Assembly (NCBI RefSeq): GCF_001484765.1
Contig: NZ_KQ947382.1
Location: 1-36,411, forward strand
Origin: Entomohabitans teleogrylli
GTDB lineage: Bacteria > Pseudomonadota > Gammaproteobacteria > Enterobacterales > Enterobacteriaceae
DNA length: 36,411 nt
Direction of reading: 5' to 3'
Part shown: in pieces, positions 8,464-18,933 of the stretch
Layout: every line of letters begins with the position of its first letter
How positions within the stretch are numbered: the first letter of the stretch is position 1
Notes under the pieces: model-generated
What the model saw: the letters and a program-made list of their open reading frames with translations, nothing else
Database searches by the model: none
Told to the model about the DNA's origin: nothing
Made by a program: the position numbers and the translations under genes

Positions 8464-10008
8464 ATGGCCGAATCCCAACCCCTGTCAGCCGCCCCGGAAG
8501 GGGCGGAGTACCTGAGGGCGGTACTGCGTTCGCCGGTCTATGAAGCCGCTCAGGTGACGCCGCTGCAGAAGATGGAAAAGATCTCCGCCCGGATGGACAA
8601 CGTGGTGCTGGTTAAGCGCGAAGACCGCCAGCCAGTGCACAGTTTCAAACTGCGCGGCGCTTACGCGATGATGGCCGGCCTGAGCGAAGAGCAAAAAGCG
8701 CACGGCGTGATTACCGCTTCTGCGGGCAACCATGCCCAGGGCGTGGCGTTCTCCGCTTCCCGTCTTGGGGTGAAAGCGCTGATTGTGATGCCGGTCGCTA
8801 CGGCGGATATCAAGGTGGACGCGGTACGTGGGTTTGGCGGCGAAGTGCTGCTCTACGGCGCCAACTTTGATGAAGCGAAAGCCAAAGCCATTGAGCTGGC
8901 TCAGCAGCAGGGTTTTACCTGGGTGCCGCCGTTTGACCACCCGGCGGTGATCGCCGGACAGGGTACGCTGGCACTGGAGCTGTTACAGCAGGATGCTCAC
9001 CTCGATCGTATCTTTGTGCCGGTGGGCGGCGGCGGACTGGCGGCTGGCGTGGCGGTGCTGATCAAACAACTGATGCCGCAGATCAAAGTGATCGCGGTGG
9101 AAGCGGAAGACTCCGCCTGTCTGAAGGCGGCGCTGGATGTCGGGCAGCCAGTAGATTTACCGCGGGTCGGGCTGTTTGCCGAAGGGGTTGCCGTGAAGCG
9201 TATCGGCGATGAGACCTTTCGCCTCTGCCAGGCTTATCTGGACGATATTGTCACTGTGGACAGTGACGCTATCTGCGCGGCGATGAAAGATCTGTTCGAG
9301 GATGTACGCGCCGTGGCGGAACCTTCTGGCGCGCTGGCGCTGGCGGGAATGAAAAAATATGTCCAGCAGCACAACATCCGCGGCGAACATCTGGCCCATA
9401 TTCTTTCCGGGGCGAATGTTAACTTCCACGGTCTGCGCTACGTTTCAGAACGCTGCGAACTGGGGGAACAGCGTGAAGCGCTACTGGCGGTAACCATTCC
9501 GGAAGAGAAGGGCAGCTTCCTGAAGTTCTGCCAGCTGTTGGGCGGGCGGGCGGTGACCGAGTTTAATTACCGTTTCGCCGACGATCGCGAGGCCTGTATT
9601 TTTGTCGGCGTCCGGCTGAGCCGCGGCGTGGAAGAGCGTGAAGAGATCATCGCGCTGCTTACGCAAGGCGGTTACGGCGTAGTGGATCTCTCCGACGATG
9701 AAATGGCCAAGTTGCACGTGCGCTATATGGTGGGTGGTCGCCCGTCGAAGCCGCTGCAGGAGCGTCTGTATAGTTTCGAGTTTCCGGAATCGCCGGGGGC
9801 GCTGTTGCGCTTTCTCCAGACGCTGGGGACGCACTGGAATATTTCGCTGTTTCATTACCGCAGCCACGGTACGGACTACGGCAGAGTACTGGCGGCGTTT
9901 GAGCTGGGTCAGCATGAGCCGGATTTCGAAACCCGGCTGCATGAACTGGGTTATGATTGCCACGACGAGACCGATAACCCGGCATTCCGTTTCTTTTTAA
10001 AAGGGTAG
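8464..10008 (+). CDS. ilvA: Biosynthetic threonine deaminase
   Basis: IlvA converts threonine to 2-oxobutyrate, the committed step to isoleucine, and is inhibited by isoleucine and activated by valine. The protein is 514 residues as in E. coli. The PLP lysine is Lys62 in SFKLRGAYAMM, and the Gly loop GGGGLAAGVAV binds the cofactor phosphate. Two C-terminal ACT-like regulatory repeats cover roughly residues 325-514. I use ATG 8464 (MAESQPL), which follows GGGAGG at good spacing and matches E. coli, rather than the TTG two codons earlier. Unlike in K-12, another gene follows only 10 bases after the stop. Confidence 0.97.
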   Translation: MAESQPLSAAPEGAEYLRAVLRSPVYEAAQVTPLQKMEKISARMDNVVLVKREDRQPVHSFKLRGAYAMMAGLSEEQKAHGVITASAGNHAQGVAFSASRLGVKALIVMPVATADIKVDAVRGFGGEVLLYGANFDEAKAKAIELAQQQGFTWVPPFDHPAVIAGQGTLALELLQQDAHLDRIFVPVGGGGLAAGVAVLIKQLMPQIKVIAVEAEDSACLKAALDVGQPVDLPRVGLFAEGVAVKRIGDETFRLCQAYLDDIVTVDSDAICAAMKDLFEDVRAVAEPSGALALAGMKKYVQQHNIRGEHLAHILSGANVNFHGLRYVSERCELGEQREALLAVTIPEEKGSFLKFCQLLGGRAVTEFNYRFADDREACIFVGVRLSRGVEEREEIIALLTQGGYGVVDLSDDEMAKLHVRYMVGGRPSKPLQERLYSFEFPESPGALLRFLQTLGTHWNISLFHYRSHGTDYGRVLAAFELGQHEPDFETRLHELGYDCHDETDNPAFRFFLKG

Positions 10009-10018
10009 GTAACCAGGT

Positions 10019-10723
10019 ATGGCAGGGAGCTTCGCGGGATTTGAGCAACAGGGTTTGACCTTTCTCCAGCAGGTGCGTATTGAAAACGACAAAGAGTGGT
10101 TTGAGGCGCATCGCGATGTTTACCAGCAAAGCCTGCTAACCCCCTTACGGGCGCTGGTGGATACCCTGGCGCTGGCGATGCTGGAGATCGACCCGCAATT
10201 TGAAACCCGCCCCGCCATTGGTAAAACTCTGTCGCGTATCCACCGGGATACGCGTTTTTCTCACGACAAATCCCGCTACCGCAGCCGGATGTGGCTGACG
10301 TTTAAACGGCCGGGGAAAGACTGGACTGATGCGCCGGCCTATTTCTTTGAACTGGGGCCGGATATGTTGCGCTATGGTTTGGGCTATTACAGCGCCAGCA
10401 AAGCGACGATGGATCTGTTCCGCCATACCCTGAAACAGCGGCCACAGCCGTTTCTGGCCGTTGCGCAGCAGTGCTGCCAGGGTGGGTTTGAACTGGTGGG
10501 GGAGAGTTATAAGCGGTTGCTGGTGAAAGACCTCGATCCGGTTATCTCATCGTGGTATCACCGCAAATCTTTTGCCGTGATGGTTACCAGCAGCGATGTG
10601 GAGCCGCTTTTCCATCCGCAACTGGCGCAGACGCTGACTCATGGTTTCCGCCAACTGGAGCCGCTGTATCAATGGCTGATGAATGTGGAGTCCATGAAGC
10701 AGATTGACCCGGCTGATTTATGA
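10019..10723 (+). CDS. DUF2461 (TIGR02453-type) family protein
   Basis: The 234-residue protein matches the DUF2461 family pattern as I know it: an N-terminal FLQQVRIENDKEWFEAHRDVY segment (residues 15-35), IHRDTRFSHDKSRYRSRMW (about 74-92) and YFFELGPDMLRYGLGYY (about 108-124). It has no signal peptide or membrane segment and is probably cytoplasmic. The family has no established biochemical function that I know of. It begins 10 bases after ilvA with no terminator between, so it is very likely the last gene of the ilvGMEDA transcript. Its stop codon (10721-10723) overlaps the convergent ilvY stop (10718-10720). E. coli K-12 has no gene at this position, so it is either an insertion here or a loss in the E. 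coli lineage. Base composition looks like that of its neighbours, giving no sign of recent transfer. Confidence 0.85.
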   Translation: MAGSFAGFEQQGLTFLQQVRIENDKEWFEAHRDVYQQSLLTPLRALVDTLALAMLEIDPQFETRPAIGKTLSRIHRDTRFSHDKSRYRSRMWLTFKRPGKDWTDAPAYFFELGPDMLRYGLGYYSASKATMDLFRHTLKQRPQPFLAVAQQCCQGGFELVGESYKRLLVKDLDPVISSWYHRKSFAVMVTSSDVEPLFHPQLAQTLTHGFRQLEPLYQWLMNVESMKQIDPADL

Positions 10724-11602
10724 CAGCAGTCGCCAGAATGCGCTGACCAGCGGCTCGTGGAGCCGCTTTTTTTGTACGCAGACGCCCAGTTCAAAGGGCG
10801 TTTTTTCATCGCTGCGCTCAAGGATCAGCACGCGATTACGCACCGGCTCCGGGCTGTTTTCCAGCACCACTTCCGGGATCAGCGCCACGCCGCAGCCCAA
10901 CGCCACCATTGAAACCATCGCCTCGTGGCCGGCTACCGTGGCATAAATGGCCGGATTACTGATTTTGTTGCGCCGGAACCACAGTTCAATCCGCCGCCGG
11001 ACCGGGCCCTGATCCGGCAGGATAAACGGCACCTTCGACCAGTCGGGATCGATCTCGCTGACCTGGTTGCGCACCGGACACGGCAGCGCTGGCGCAATCA
11101 GCACTACCGCCAGATTTTCCAGCATCGAAAAGGCTATTGAACCAGGCAGGGTCTCTGGCTTGCCGGCAATTGCCAGATCGGCTTCCCCGGTCACTACTTT
11201 TTCCATGGCGTCGGCGGCATCGCCGGTAGTGAGTTTAATTTCCACCGAGGGATGTTCGGCCCGGAAGCGGTCGAGAATCGGCGGCAGATGGCTGTAGGCA
11301 GCGGTGACCGAGCAAAACAGGTGCAGTTCGCCGCAGAGCGATGGTCCCTGCTGATCGATGGCGTGTCGCAACTGTTGATACTGCAGCAGGGTTTGCTGGG
11401 CGAAGGTGCGCAACGCTTCTCCGGCTTCGGTCAGAGTGACGGTTCGATTATCACGGATGAACAATGGTTGGCCGAGATCCTCTTCCAGGCGCTGAATCTG
11501 GCGCGAAAGGGTCGAGGGGCTGACGTGCATCGCCCGCGCGCTACGGCCAAAGTGGCGGCTTTCCGCCAGATGGAGAAAGGTTTTCAGATCGCGTAAATCC
11601 AT
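10718..11602 (-). CDS. ilvY: LysR-family activator of ilvC
   Basis: IlvY activates ilvC in response to acetolactate or acetohydroxybutyrate and represses its own gene. The 294 residues begin MDLRDLKTFLHLAESRHFGRSARAMHV-like, with the winged helix-turn-helix in residues 1-60 (HVSPSTLSRQIQRLEEDLG). A substrate-binding domain follows, with conserved DQGPVRRRIELWFRRNK and GHEAMVSMVALGCGVALIPE. The C terminus (LVSAFWRLLS) is a few residues shorter than the E. coli protein as I recall it. It is divergent from ilvC across a 164-base control region. Its last codons carry, on the opposite strand, the terminator at 10749-10773. Confidence 0.96.
   Translation of the reverse strand: MDLRDLKTFLHLAESRHFGRSARAMHVSPSTLSRQIQRLEEDLGQPLFIRDNRTVTLTEAGEALRTFAQQTLLQYQQLRHAIDQQGPSLCGELHLFCSVTAAYSHLPPILDRFRAEHPSVEIKLTTGDAADAMEKVVTGEADLAIAGKPETLPGSIAFSMLENLAVVLIAPALPCPVRNQVSEIDPDWSKVPFILPDQGPVRRRIELWFRRNKISNPAIYATVAGHEAMVSMVALGCGVALIPEVVLENSPEPVRNRVLILERSDEKTPFELGVCVQKKRLHEPLVSAFWRLLS
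10749..10773 (+). terminator. Intrinsic terminator of the ilv operon, inside ilvY
   Basis: The perfect 8-bp stem AGCGGCTC (10749-10756)/GAGCCGCT (10760-10767) with a GTG loop is followed by seven T residues (10767-10773). It lies 26 bases after the stop of the DUF2461 gene, in the correct orientation to end the ilvGMEDA transcript. Read on the minus strand, the same bases encode the ilvY residues KKRLHEPL, so the T tract is the two Lys codons. Confidence 0.88.
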
Positions 11603-11625
11603 GATTCGGTGCCCCGGGTTTATTA

Positions 11626-11671
11626 TTGCGCATTGTGCAACGTCACGTTGTTAATATATCAATTTGCGCAA
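11626..11671. promoter_or_regulatory. IlvY operator region
   Basis: Three symmetric elements sit between ilvY and ilvC: TTGCGCATTGTGCAA (11626-11640), the perfect palindrome CAACGTCACGTTG (11638-11650) and TTGCGCAA (11664-11671). In E. coli IlvY binds tandem operators in this intergenic region. These repeats, the last overlapping the ilvC -35 region, fit that arrangement. The exact operator borders are inferred. Confidence 0.7.
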
Positions 11672-11691
11672 TACATTTCCTGTCATATAGT
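11663..11691 (+). promoter_or_regulatory. ilvC promoter
   Basis: A poor -35 (TTTGCG at 11663-11668), a 17-base spacer and a good -10 (TATAGT at 11686-11691) precede ilvC by about 75 bases. A weak -35 overlapped by an IlvY operator half fits an activator-dependent promoter. Confidence 0.68.
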
Positions 11692-11766
11692 GGAGTCATT
11701 ATCGCAGGCTTTGACACGGCTGGCGTTCTGAACAACAAGCACAATATGACATCACGGAGTTACACA

Positions 11767-13242
11767 ATGGCTAACTATTTCAACACTTTGAATCTGCGTC
11801 AGCAACTGGCGCAACTGGGTAAATGTCGCTTTATGGCGCGCGATGAGTTTGCTGATGACGCCAGCTACCTCAAAGGGAAAAAAGTGGTCATTGTCGGTTG
11901 CGGCGCTCAGGGCCTCAACCAGGGTCTGAACATGCGTGACTCCGGGCTGGATATCTCCTACGCTCTGCGTAAAGAAGCGATTGCGGAAAAGCGTGCTTCC
12001 TGGCGTAAAGCGACCGAAAACGGCTTTAAGGTCGGGACTTACGAAGAGCTGATCCCGCAGGCGGATCTGGTGGTTAACCTGACGCCGGACAAACAGCACT
12101 CTGACGTGGTGCGTTCCGTACAGCCGCTGATGAAAGATGGCGCCGCGCTGGGCTACTCCCACGGTTTCAACATCGTTGAAGTGGGCGAGCAGATTCGTAA
12201 AGATATCACCGTGGTGATGGTTGCACCGAAATGCCCGGGCACCGAAGTACGTGAAGAGTACAAACGTGGATTCGGCGTTCCGACCCTGATCGCGGTTCAC
12301 CCGGAAAACGATCCGAAAGGCGAAGGTATGGCGATTGCTAAAGCCTGGGCTGCAGCGACGGGCGGTCATCGTGCCGGCGTGCTGGAATCCTCTTTCGTTG
12401 CGGAAGTGAAATCTGATCTGATGGGCGAGCAAACCATTCTGTGCGGCATGTTGCAGGCAGGTTCCCTGCTGTGCTTTGACAAGCTGGTGCAGGAAGGCAC
12501 TGACCCGGCTTATGCGGAAAAACTGATTCAGTACGGCTGGGAAACGATCACCGAGGCGCTGAAGCAGGGCGGTATCACTCTGATGATGGATCGCCTGTCC
12601 AATCCGGCGAAACTGCGCGCTTATGCGCTCTCTGAGCAACTGAAAGAGATCATGGCGCCGCTGTTCCAGAAACATATGGATGATATCATCTCCGGTGAAT
12701 TCTCCTCCGGCATGATGGAGGACTGGGCGAACGACGATAAGAAACTGCTGACCTGGCGCGAAGAGACCGGCAAAACCGCGTTCGAAACCGCGCCGCAGTA
12801 CGACGGCAAGATCGGCGAGCAGGAGTACTTCGATAAAGGCGTGCTGATGATCGCGATGGTGAAAGCGGGTGTTGAACTGGCGTTCGAAACCATGGTGGAT
12901 TCCGGCATCATCGAAGAGTCTGCTTACTATGAGTCACTGCACGAGCTGCCGCTGATCGCCAACACCATCGCCCGTAAGCGCCTGTATGAAATGAACGTGG
13001 TTATCTCCGATACCGCCGAATACGGTAACTACCTGTTCTCTTATGCCTGCGTACCGCTGCTGAAAGAGTTCATGACCACGCTGCAGCCGGGTGATCTGGG
13101 TAAAGCGATTGCTGAAGGCGCGGTAGACAACGCGCAACTGCGCGATGTTAACGAAGCGATTCGCGGCCATGCTATTGAGCAGGTGGGTAAAAAACTGCGC
13201 GGTTATATGACGGACATGAAACGCATCGCCGTCGCGGGGTAA
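11767..13242 (+). CDS. ilvC: Ketol-acid reductoisomerase, NADP+
   Basis: IlvC isomerises and reduces acetolactate or acetohydroxybutyrate to dihydroxy acids using NADPH and Mg2+. The 491 residues are the long class II form of enteric bacteria, with a duplicated C-terminal helical domain. The Rossmann motif [13 protein letters not shown] has GCGAQG at 44-49, and the metal-binding helices contain [13 protein letters not shown] and [12 protein letters not shown] use ATG 11767 (MANYFNTL) with GGAG upstream. An upstream in-frame ATG at 11626 would start inside the operator. The gene is transcribed alone, induced by its substrates through IlvY. Confidence 0.97.
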   Translation: MANYFNTLNLRQQLAQLGKCRFMARDEFADDASYLKGKKVVIVGCGAQGLNQGLNMRDSGLDISYALRKEAIAEKRASWRKATENGFKVGTYEELIPQADLVVNLTPDKQHSDVVRSVQPLMKDGAALGYSHGFNIVEVGEQIRKDITVVMVAPKCPGTEVREEYKRGFGVPTLIAVHPENDPKGEGMAIAKAWAAATGGHRAGVLESSFVAEVKSDLMGEQTILCGMLQAGSLLCFDKLVQEGTDPAYAEKLIQYGWETITEALKQGGITLMMDRLSNPAKLRAYALSEQLKEIMAPLFQKHMDDIISGEFSSGMMEDWANDDKKLLTWREETGKTAFETAPQYDGKIGEQEYFDKGVLMIAMVKAGVELAFETMVDSGIIEESAYYESLHELPLIANTIARKRLYEMNVVISDTAEYGNYLFSYACVPLLKEFMTTLQPGDLGKAIAEGAVDNAQLRDVNEAIRGHAIEQVGKKLRGYMTDMKRIAVAG

Positions 13243-13249
13243 TCAGAAT

Positions 13250-13323
13250 ATCGGGTAGCGCTGCGCTTACCCGATGATTAATGCTCATCAGCCCGGTAAG
13301 CCTCTGCGCTACCGGGCTGTTTG
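13250..13323. repeat. Two inverted REP-like palindromes, the second also an ilvC terminator
   Basis: Hairpin one pairs ATCGGGTA (13250-13257) with TACCCGAT (13268-13275) around GCGCTGCGCT. Hairpin two pairs CAGCCCGGTA (13289-13298) with TACCGGGCTG (13310-13319) and is followed by TTTG. Both have the GGTAGCGC...GCTTACC core of enterobacterial repetitive extragenic palindromes, in opposite orientations, as in a BIME. They lie between the convergent ilvC and ppiC genes, and the second could end the ilvC transcript. That these are dispersed repeats is inferred, since only this copy is in view. Confidence 0.65.
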
Positions 13324-13937
<614 letters not shown>

Positions 13938-14058
13938 AATAAATTCCCGAAGCGTAAATCAGTTAGCTCACACTCTATCATTCGCTGGCGGACAGCGGTA
14001 AATCTCCGCCCGGCTTTCTGCTACAATCCTTCCCCCGTCAGGAAATTGAGTCAACGTT

Positions 14059-16077
14059 ATGCGTCTTAACCCCAGCCAACAGCAAGCCGTCGAATTTGTT
14101 ACCGGGCCCTGCCTGGTGCTGGCCGGAGCCGGTTCCGGCAAAACGCGCGTTATCACCAATAAAATCGCCCACCTGATCCGCGGTTGCGGCTATCAGGCGC
14201 GCCATATTGCGGCAGTCACGTTTACTAACAAGGCGGCGCGCGAGATGAAAGAGCGCGTTGCCCAGACGTTGGGGCGTAAAGAGGCGCGCGGTTTGCTGAT
14301 TTCCACTTTCCACACTCTGGGGCTGGAAATCATCAAGCGCGAATATGCGGCGTTGGGGATGAAGGCGAATTTTTCGCTGTTCGACGATACCGATCAGATG
14401 GCGTTGATTAAGGAGCTGACGGAAGGGCTGATCGAAGAGGACAAAGTGCTACAACAGCAGCTCCTGTCGACCATCTCTAACTGGAAAAATGACCTGTTGA
14501 GCCCATCCCAGGCAGCGGCGCAGGCGAAGGGTGAGCGGGAGCGGATATTCGCGCATTGCTACAGTCTGTATGATGCGCACCTCAAAGCCTGTAATGTACT
14601 GGATTTCGACGATCTGATTCTGCTGCCCACGCTGTTGCTACAGCGTAATGAAGAGGTCAGAGAGCGCTGGCAGAACCGTATTCGCTACCTGCTGGTGGAT
14701 GAATATCAGGACACCAACACCAGCCAGTATGAACTGGTGAAGCTGCTGGTGGGGAGCCGGGCGCGTTTTACCGTGGTGGGGGATGACGATCAGTCGATCT
14801 ACTCATGGCGTGGGGCGCGCCCACAGAATCTGGTGCTACTGAGCAAGGACTTTCCGGCGCTTCAGGTCATCAAACTGGAACAGAATTATCGCTCTTCCGG
14901 GCGCATCCTGAAAGCCGCCAATATTTTGATCGCCAATAACCCGCACGTATTTGAAAAGCGTCTGTTTTCCGAGTTGGGCTATGGCGTCGAGTTGAAAGTG
15001 TTGAGCGCCAACCATGAAGAACATGAAGCGGAGCGGGTGATCGGTGAACTGATCGCCCACCACTTTATTAATAAAACCCAATATAAGGATTACGCGATCC
15101 TCTACCGTGGCAATCACCAGTCGCGTGTGTTTGAAAAAATGCTGATGCAGAATCGCATTCCCTACAAAATTTCCGGGGGCACCTCATTCTTCTCCCGCCC
15201 CGAGATTAAAGATTTGCTGGCCTACCTGCGGGTGCTGACCAATCCGGACGATGACAGCGCTTTTCTGCGCATTGTGAATACGCCGAAGCGGGAAGTTGGT
15301 CCGGCCACGCTCCAGAAACTGGGGGAGTGGGCGACGCAGCGCAATAAAAGTCTGTTCACCGCCAGTTTTGATCTCGGGCTGAGCCAGACCCTGACCGGGC
15401 GCGGCTATGAGTCGCTGACCCGCTTTACGCACTGGCTGGGGGATATCGCCCGGTTGTCTGAGCGGGAGCCGGTGGCGGCGGTACGCGATCTGATCCGCGG
15501 CATCGATTATGAGAGTTGGCTGTATGAAACCTCCGCCAGCCCGAAAGCCGCGGAGATGCGCATGAAAAATGTCAACCAGCTGTTTAGCTGGATGACGGAG
15601 ATGCTGGAGGGCAGCGAACTGGAGGAGCCGATGACCCTGACTCAGGTGGTCACCCGCTTCACGCTGCGCGATATGATGGAGCGCGGAGAGAGCGATGAAG
15701 AGGCCGACCAGGTCCAGTTGATGACGTTGCACGCCTCCAAAGGTCTTGAGTTTCCCTACGTTTATCTGGTGGGGATGGAAGAGGGGCTCTTGCCGCACCA
15801 GAGCAGCATTGATGAAGACAATGTCGATGAGGAGCGGCGGCTGGCCTACGTGGGGATCACCCGGGCGCAGAAAGAGTTAGTCTTCACGCTGTGCCGGGAG
15901 CGGCGTCAGTACGGCGAACTGGTGCGTCCGGAGCCGAGCCGTTTTCTGCTGGAACTTCCACAGGATGACCTGATCTGGGAAACTGAGCGCAAAGTGGTCA
16001 GCGCCGAGGAGCGGATGCACAAAGGGCAGGCCAATGTCGCCAATATCCGGGCGATGCTGGCCAAAGCGAAGAAGTAA
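14059..16077 (+). CDS. rep: ATP-dependent DNA helicase Rep
   Basis: Rep is a superfamily 1A 3'-5' helicase that travels with the replicative helicase DnaB and clears proteins, notably RNA polymerase, ahead of the fork. The 672 residues carry the UvrD/Rep motifs in order: Q motif NPSQQQAVE, Walker A AGAGSGKT (22-29), Walker [11 protein letters not shown], motif [16 protein letters not shown], motif IV EQNYRSS, and motif [24 protein letters not shown] and [12 protein letters not shown]. The C-terminal lysine-rich tail (AKAKK) is the region that binds DnaB in E. coli. It is divergent from the parvulin genes and convergent with gppA. Confidence 0.97.
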   Translation: MRLNPSQQQAVEFVTGPCLVLAGAGSGKTRVITNKIAHLIRGCGYQARHIAAVTFTNKAAREMKERVAQTLGRKEARGLLISTFHTLGLEIIKREYAALGMKANFSLFDDTDQMALIKELTEGLIEEDKVLQQQLLSTISNWKNDLLSPSQAAAQAKGERERIFAHCYSLYDAHLKACNVLDFDDLILLPTLLLQRNEEVRERWQNRIRYLLVDEYQDTNTSQYELVKLLVGSRARFTVVGDDDQSIYSWRGARPQNLVLLSKDFPALQVIKLEQNYRSSGRILKAANILIANNPHVFEKRLFSELGYGVELKVLSANHEEHEAERVIGELIAHHFINKTQYKDYAILYRGNHQSRVFEKMLMQNRIPYKISGGTSFFSRPEIKDLLAYLRVLTNPDDDSAFLRIVNTPKREVGPATLQKLGEWATQRNKSLFTASFDLGLSQTLTGRGYESLTRFTHWLGDIARLSEREPVAAVRDLIRGIDYESWLYETSASPKAAEMRMKNVNQLFSWMTEMLEGSELEEPMTLTQVVTRFTLRDMMERGESDEEADQVQLMTLHASKGLEFPYVYLVGMEEGLLPHQSSIDEDNVDEERRLAYVGITRAQKELVFTLCRERRQYGELVRPEPSRFLLELPQDDLIWETERKVVSAEERMHKGQANVANIRAMLAKAKK

Positions 16078-16098
16078 CGAATGCGGATATGGCGCAGA

Positions 16099-16123
16099 GA
16101 TAGCCACTGCCGGCGCGGCTATC
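16099..16123. other. Hairpin between convergent rep and gppA
   Basis: GATAGCC (16099-16105) pairs perfectly with GGCTATC (16117-16123), with partial GC pairing in the loop. It lies 22 bases after the rep stop and 15 bases before the gppA stop. No T tract follows on either strand, so it may be a shared 3'-end-stabilising structure or a rho-dependent end rather than an intrinsic terminator. Confidence 0.4.
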
Positions 16124-16138
16124 CTGCGGTGAAACCCA

Positions 16139-17632
16139 TTATGGTGTTTCTGCGATATCCAGCGGCCAGTGAACATAGCTTTCCCACAACACTTCCTGCT
16201 GAAGATTTTCTTTCAGTAGCGGATGTGTGGTCAGCCAGGGAGCGGAGACCGACAGTTGTAGATGGTCCTGGCTGGCATGTAGCGCCAGTTGCGGAAGCCG
16301 ATCGTCGCGACGGCGCCCGGCGAAGAGAATGGCCAGACGCAGCAGGCGGCAAAGGCGCTCGGCGACCCGCGGCGGCACAGCGTTTTGCTGATGCAGCGAC
16401 GAGAGATCGAGCGGGTTGATCTGGTTCAGCAGCAGAGCCGCCAGCAACCGCTTCTGGGCCGGCGTGAAACCGGGCAAATCGAGGTGGCGTATCAGGTAGG
16501 CGGCATGCTGCGGCGCCTGGCGGAAATCGATACTCAGCCCGATTTCATGCAGCAGACAGGCGTTACTGAGTAGCTCCTGGCTCAGCGGTTCCAGTTGCCA
16601 TTCCCCGGACACCTGCTGAGCGAAATCGCCAGCCAGCTGCGCGACGCGCTGAGCCTGCTCGACATCCACCATAAAACGGCGCTGAATGTTACGCACTGTG
16701 CGGCTACGAATATCCTGATCGACGGCCAGATGTAGCATCCCGTAAACCAGTCCCTCGCGCAGCGCGCCGCCAGCCAGCGTCATACAGTCAATTTTCAGCT
16801 CGTTGAAGATGGCGATCAGAATCGCCAGCCCGCTGGGGAATACCAGCGCGCGCTCCAGAGTCAGCCCTTCGATTTCCAGCTCTTCGAGACGCAGACACTG
16901 GATAGCTCTCTGTTTCAGTTGCAGGAGCCGCGACAGGGTGATGCGTTCATCCATCCCCTGAGCCATCATAATTTCCTGTAATGCCTGAACAGTACCGGAG
17001 GCGCCGACGCAGACTTTCCAGCCGTGGCGGCGTAGCTCATCGGCGACGGGACGCAGTACTTCACGGGCTGCCTGTTCCGCGGCAGCGAAATTCTCCGGCG
17101 CCAGATTGCGATCGGCAAAATAGCGTTCCAGCCAGGTTACGCAACCCATCGACAGACTGAATAGCGAGGTCGCCTGCGCGCCGGTGCCGGTGACCAGTTC
17201 GGTACTGGCGCCGCCGATATCCACGACCAGACGCCGATCGGCGCCGCCGGTGGTGTGAGCCACTCCCTGGTATATCAGCCGCGCTTCTTCCTCGCCGCTA
17301 ATAACCTGAACCGGGCAGCCGAGAATAGTCTGCGCATGGTCGATAAAAACCTGGGCGTTGGTGGCAAGACGCAGCGTAGCGGTGGCGACCACGCGGATCT
17401 GATCGCCGGGGATATCCTGCAGCCGTTCGGCGAACAGCCGCAGACACTGCCAGCCCCGCTCCATCGCTTCCGCCGACAGGCTATTGTCGGTATTCAGACC
17501 AGCGGCGAGGCGCACTTTGCGTTTAATGCGCGAGAGGGTCTGAATACTGCCGGCCACCTCGCGCACCACCAACATGTGAAAGCTGTTGGAGCCCAGATCG
17601 ATGGCGGCATACAGCGAGGCGGAACCGGACAT
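16139..17632 (-). CDS. gppA: Guanosine-5'-triphosphate,3'-diphosphate pyrophosphatase
   Basis: GppA converts pppGpp to ppGpp and also acts as an exopolyphosphatase, linking stringent response to polyphosphate. The protein is 497 residues (E. coli 494). Domain I has the sugar-kinase-fold phosphate motif [15 protein letters not shown] (9-23), then [12 protein letters not shown] and [12 protein letters not shown]. Domain II has [13 protein letters not shown] and [15 protein letters not shown], and the C-terminal HD-like helical domain has [12 protein letters not shown]. Start ATG 17630-17632 lies 6 bases after the rhlB stop, so it is translated from the rhlB mRNA. Confidence 0.96.
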   Translation of the reverse strand: MSGSASLYAAIDLGSNSFHMLVVREVAGSIQTLSRIKRKVRLAAGLNTDNSLSAEAMERGWQCLRLFAERLQDIPGDQIRVVATATLRLATNAQVFIDHAQTILGCPVQVISGEEEARLIYQGVAHTTGGADRRLVVDIGGASTELVTGTGAQATSLFSLSMGCVTWLERYFADRNLAPENFAAAEQAAREVLRPVADELRRHGWKVCVGASGTVQALQEIMMAQGMDERITLSRLLQLKQRAIQCLRLEELEIEGLTLERALVFPSGLAILIAIFNELKIDCMTLAGGALREGLVYGMLHLAVDQDIRSRTVRNIQRRFMVDVEQAQRVAQLAGDFAQQVSGEWQLEPLSQELLSNACLLHEIGLSIDFRQAPQHAAYLIRHLDLPGFTPAQKRLLAALLLNQINPLDLSSLHQQNAVPPRVAERLCRLLRLAILFAGRRRDDRLPQLALHASQDHLQLSVSAPWLTTHPLLKENLQQEVLWESYVHWPLDIAETP

Positions 17633-17638
17633 AGCCTG

Positions 17639-18904
17639 TTAACCCATGCGACGGCGGTTGCGCGGCGCGCCGGTGCGGCGCGGGCCATTACCGGAGCGCG
17701 GACGACTCAGGCGTTTCGGCGGCGGCAGTTCGCTAAGCAGGGCGTCCGGGTTATATTTGCTGACCGGGATCGAGTGACCGATATAGGTCTCAATCGCCGG
17801 AAGGTTCAGCGCATATTCTTCACATGCCAGACTGATAGAGTGACCGCTGGCGCCGGCGCGGCCGGTTCGACCGATACGGTGTACATAGTCTTCGCAATCA
17901 TCCGGCAGGTCATAGTTAAAGACATGCGTGACGGCAGGAATATGCAATCCGCGCGCCGCGACGTCGGTCGCGACCAGAATATCAAGATCGCCGCGGGTGA
18001 ATTCGTCGAGGATACGCAGGCGTTTTTTCTGCGCCACATCGCCGGTCAGCAGACCGACGCGATGGCCGTCCGCTGCCAGATAGCCCCAGATCTCTTCACA
18101 ACGGTGTTTAGTGTTAGCGAAGACAATCGCGCGATCCGGCCACTCTTCTTCCAGCAGTGTCTGCAGCAGACGCATTTTTTCTTCGTTGGAAGGATAGAAC
18201 AGCTCTTCTTTAATGCGGTGGCCGGTTTTCTGTTCCGGTTCCACTTCGATGTATTCCGCGTTGTTCATATGTTCAAACGCCAGTTCACGCACTTTATAAG
18301 CGAGGGTGGCGGAGAACAGCATATTCAGGCGCTGATCGGCCGGCGGCATACGGCGGAATAGCCAGCGGATATCTTTAATAAAGCCGAGATCGAACATGCG
18401 ATCGGCTTCGTCCAGCACCATGACCTGGATAGCGCCAAGGCTGATATGGTTCTGTTTGGTGTAGTCGATTAAACGCCCGACGGTGCCGACCAGAATATCG
18501 ACGCCGTGCTCCAGCACTTTCAGCTGTTTATCATAGCCATCGCCGCCGTAGGCGAGGCCCAGCTTCATACCTGTCGCGGCTGCCAGCGGTTCGGCATCGG
18601 AATGAATTTGCACTGCCAGCTCGCGGGTCGGCGCGATTATCAGGGCGCGTGGTTGGTTCACCTGGCGGTTTTCAGGGGCCGGGTGTGAGAGTAAATAATG
18701 AAACGTTGACGTCAGGAACGCCATCGTTTTGCCGGTACCGGTTTGCGCCTGCCCTGCAACATCTTTCCCCGCCAGCGTCAGCGGAAGAGTGAGTGCCTGG
18801 ATTGGAGTACAGTTGTAGAACCCTTTCTTTTCAAGGGCTTCAACCACCTTCGGGTGCAGGGCGAAGTCGGAAAACTTCTGTTCTGTCAAATGTGTTTTGC
18901 TCAT
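17639..18904 (-). CDS. rhlB: DEAD-box ATP-dependent RNA helicase RhlB
   Basis: RhlB is the helicase of the RNase E degradosome and unwinds structured mRNA for decay. The 421 residues equal E. coli. Motifs in order: F-upstream and Q motif [10 protein letters not shown]...CTPIQ, Walker A AQTGTGKT (53-60), [21 protein letters not shown] in LFSATLAYK, and [10 protein letters not shown]. The C terminus is basic and Arg/Gly rich (RNRRRMG). It is divergent from trxA and leads a two-gene transcript with gppA. Confidence 0.97.
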   Translation of the reverse strand: MSKTHLTEQKFSDFALHPKVVEALEKKGFYNCTPIQALTLPLTLAGKDVAGQAQTGTGKTMAFLTSTFHYLLSHPAPENRQVNQPRALIIAPTRELAVQIHSDAEPLAAATGMKLGLAYGGDGYDKQLKVLEHGVDILVGTVGRLIDYTKQNHISLGAIQVMVLDEADRMFDLGFIKDIRWLFRRMPPADQRLNMLFSATLAYKVRELAFEHMNNAEYIEVEPEQKTGHRIKEELFYPSNEEKMRLLQTLLEEEWPDRAIVFANTKHRCEEIWGYLAADGHRVGLLTGDVAQKKRLRILDEFTRGDLDILVATDVAARGLHIPAVTHVFNYDLPDDCEDYVHRIGRTGRAGASGHSISLACEEYALNLPAIETYIGHSIPVSKYNPDALLSELPPPKRLSRPRSGNGPRRTGAPRNRRRMG

Positions 18905-18933
18905 AGAGTGTTAGAATATCAGCTAACTATTGC

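Noticed and set aside
11626-11766. N-terminal extension of ilvC by 47 codons
   Set aside because: It would place coding sequence over the IlvY operators and ilvC promoter. The ATG at 11767 has a ribosome binding site and gives the family N terminus.
11752-12675. 307-codon minus-strand frame opposite ilvC
   Set aside because: It lies antisense to a strongly conserved gene, is His/Arg/Gln rich without motifs, and is explained by ilvC codon bias.
17255-18361. 368-codon open frame on the + strand opposite gppA and rhlB
   Set aside because: It is antisense to two well-identified genes across their boundary and shows no recognisable domain. Long antisense frames are common opposite codon-biased enteric genes.
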